Of a stretch of DNA of 28,035 nt, positions 26,995-28,035 are shown piece after piece. Location of the stretch: the NCBI GenBank assembly GCA_035553855.1, contig DATMJO010000035.1:1-28035 (forward strand). Reading direction: 5' to 3'. Origin of the DNA: JBBDYQ01 sp035553855 (GTDB lineage Bacteria > Actinomycetota > Thermoleophilia > Solirubrobacterales > Thermoleophilaceae). The position numbers were made by a program, and so were the translations under genes. Every line of letters starts with the position of its first letter. Within the stretch, counting starts at the first letter, position 1. The notes under the pieces were generated by a model. The model saw only the letters and a list, made by a program, of their open reading frames with translations, had not been told where the DNA came from and made no database searches.

Positions 26995-28035
26995 ATGGCT
27001 CGGATCCTTCTCGGGGTCACGGGGGGCATCGCCGCCTACAAGGCGGTGGAGCTCACGCGGCTCGCGGTGAAGGCCGGCCACTCGGTGCGGGTGCTGCAGA
27101 CCGGCGCGAGCCTGGAGTTCGTGGGAAGGGCGACGTTCGAGGGCATCACCGGCGCGCCCGTGCTCGTCGGCGAGTTCGAGCGCGATCCCGCGCGGGGCGC
27201 CTTCCCCGGCGATCCCGCGCCCGCGCACGACGCGATCTCCCACCTGGAGGTCGTCCGCCGCTGCGACGCCTATGCGATCGCCCCGGCGTCGGCGAACTCG
27301 ATCGCGAAGCTCGCCGCCGGCCTCGCCGACAACATGGTCACGAGCGCCGCGCTCGCGTGCCGCGCGCCGCTCGTCGTCGCGCCGGCGATGAACGACGCGA
27401 TGTACGAGCACCCCGCCACCCAGGCGAACCTCGCCGCCCTGGCCGCGCGCGGGGCGACCGTCGTGGCGCCCGGCACGGGCGCGCTCGCGTCGCTCGGCGA
27501 GTGGGGGGTCGGCAGGCTCGCCGAGCCGCAGGAGATCCTCGCCGCGATCGAGGCCGCCCTCGGCCCCGCCTACGCGCCGCGCTCGCTCGACGGGCTGCGC
27601 GTGCTCGTCACGGCGGGCGGCACCCGCGAGGCGATCGACAGCGTGCGCTACGTGGGCAACCGCTCGTCCGGCCGGATGGGCATGGCCGTCGCCGCCGAGG
27701 CCGCGCGCCGCGGCGCCGACGTCTGCGTGATCTGCGCGAACGTCTCCGTCGATCCGCCGCCGGGCGCCCGCGTGCTCGAGGTCGAATCGGCCGAGGAGCT
27801 GGAGCGCGCCGCGCGCGCCGAGTTCCCGGCCTGTGACGTTCTGGTGATGGCGGCGGCCATTGCGGACTTCCGGCCCGGCGCGCCCGAGGACTCGAAGATA
27901 AAGAAGAGCGGCCGCGACGGCCTCACGCTGCGACTCGAGCCCACGACCGACGTGCTCGCCGCGCTCTCCGCGGAGCGGCGGCCCGGCCAGACGCTCGTCG
28001 GGTTCGCCGCCGAGCACGGCGAGGGCGCCGTGGAG
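26995..28035 (+). CDS. coaBC: Bifunctional PPC synthetase / PPC decarboxylase, 3' end missing
   Basis: 347 residues before the window ends; the family is about 400. ATG 26995 is ten bases after the rpoZ stop. The first half (1-190) is the FMN decarboxylase CoaC: GVTGGIAAYKAVEL, catalytic ISHL with His83, PASANSIAKLAAG, and PAMN with Asn133. The second half is CoaB, the CTP-dependent ligase joining cysteine to 4'-phosphopantothenate: VLVTAGGTREAIDSVRYVGN, SSGRMG, MAAAIADFRP, KIKK and EPTTDVL. The enzyme makes phosphopantetheine for coenzyme A. The loop that carries Cys158 in E. coli reads ALASLGEWGVGRL here (residues 163-175) with no Cys, a departure discussed under findings. Confidence 0.95.
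   Translation, partial: MARILLGVTGGIAAYKAVELTRLAVKAGHSVRVLQTGASLEFVGRATFEGITGAPVLVGEFERDPARGAFPGDPAPAHDAISHLEVVRRCDAYAIAPASANSIAKLAAGLADNMVTSAALACRAPLVVAPAMNDAMYEHPATQANLAALAARGATVVAPGTGALASLGEWGVGRLAEPQEILAAIEAALGPAYAPRSLDGLRVLVTAGGTREAIDSVRYVGNRSSGRMGMAVAAEAARRGADVCVICANVSVDPPPGARVLEVESAEELERAARAEFPACDVLVMAAAIADFRPGAPEDSKIKKSGRDGLTLRLEPTTDVLAALSAERRPGQTLVGFAAEHGEGAVE

Overview
The window is about 70% or more G+C throughout. It reads as a chromosome segment from a high-G+C actinobacterium, most plausibly of the Thermoleophilia (Solirubrobacterales/Gaiellales-like). The actinobacterial signature is the order pyrR-pyrB-pyrC-x-carA-carB-...-mihF-gmk-rpoZ-coaBC, including the actinobacterial DNA-bending protein mIHF. 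The class placement is inference from gene content and style, not from a tree.

Left part (1-13114), surface-glycan locus. A long minus-strand run (9679 down to 1, continuing off the edge) encodes a small lipoprotein, a GT4 and a GT2 glycosyltransferase, a methyltransferase, a Wzm/Wzt-type ABC exporter whose ATPase has a C-terminal glycan-recognition-like domain, a second methyltransferase-like protein, another GT4, a third methyltransferase, a hexapeptide acyltransferase, a fourth methyltransferase and the first codons of a probable membrane protein. Most junctions overlap by 1-8 nt. A second minus-strand group (13114 to 10691) holds a zinc-ribbon protein, a GT2 and a GT4. Between the two runs lies one plus-strand GT2 (9703-10647), which converges on the second group across a perfect 35-bp palindrome. 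Together these could build, cap (methyl, acyl) and export a polysaccharide.

Middle (13206-16107). A secreted protein made of two duplicated four-cysteine domains and a tRNA-Arg(CCG) lie on the minus strand. A YfcE-like phosphodiesterase and RNase Z form a plus-strand pair.

Right part (16358-28035), plus-strand pyrimidine operon and housekeeping cluster. pyrR, pyrB, pyrC, an isochorismatase-family hydrolase, carA, carB, pyrK and pyrD are all translationally coupled by 1-4 nt overlaps. They would make UMP precursors up to orotate; pyrE and pyrF are not in the window. The leader has a PyrR-binding-loop sequence next to the pyrR Shine-Dalgarno, suggesting translational control by PyrR. After a 199-bp A/T-richer gap with phased A-tracts come mihF, gmk (apparently starting at AUA), rpoZ and coaBC (cut by the window end).

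There is no gene-free stretch above 300 bases. The largest gaps are 16108-16357 (three copies of a 33-bp palindromic repeat and the pyr leader) and 25672-25870 (candidate terminator, curved DNA, mihF promoter). I saw no transposase, prophage, CRISPR array or rRNA.
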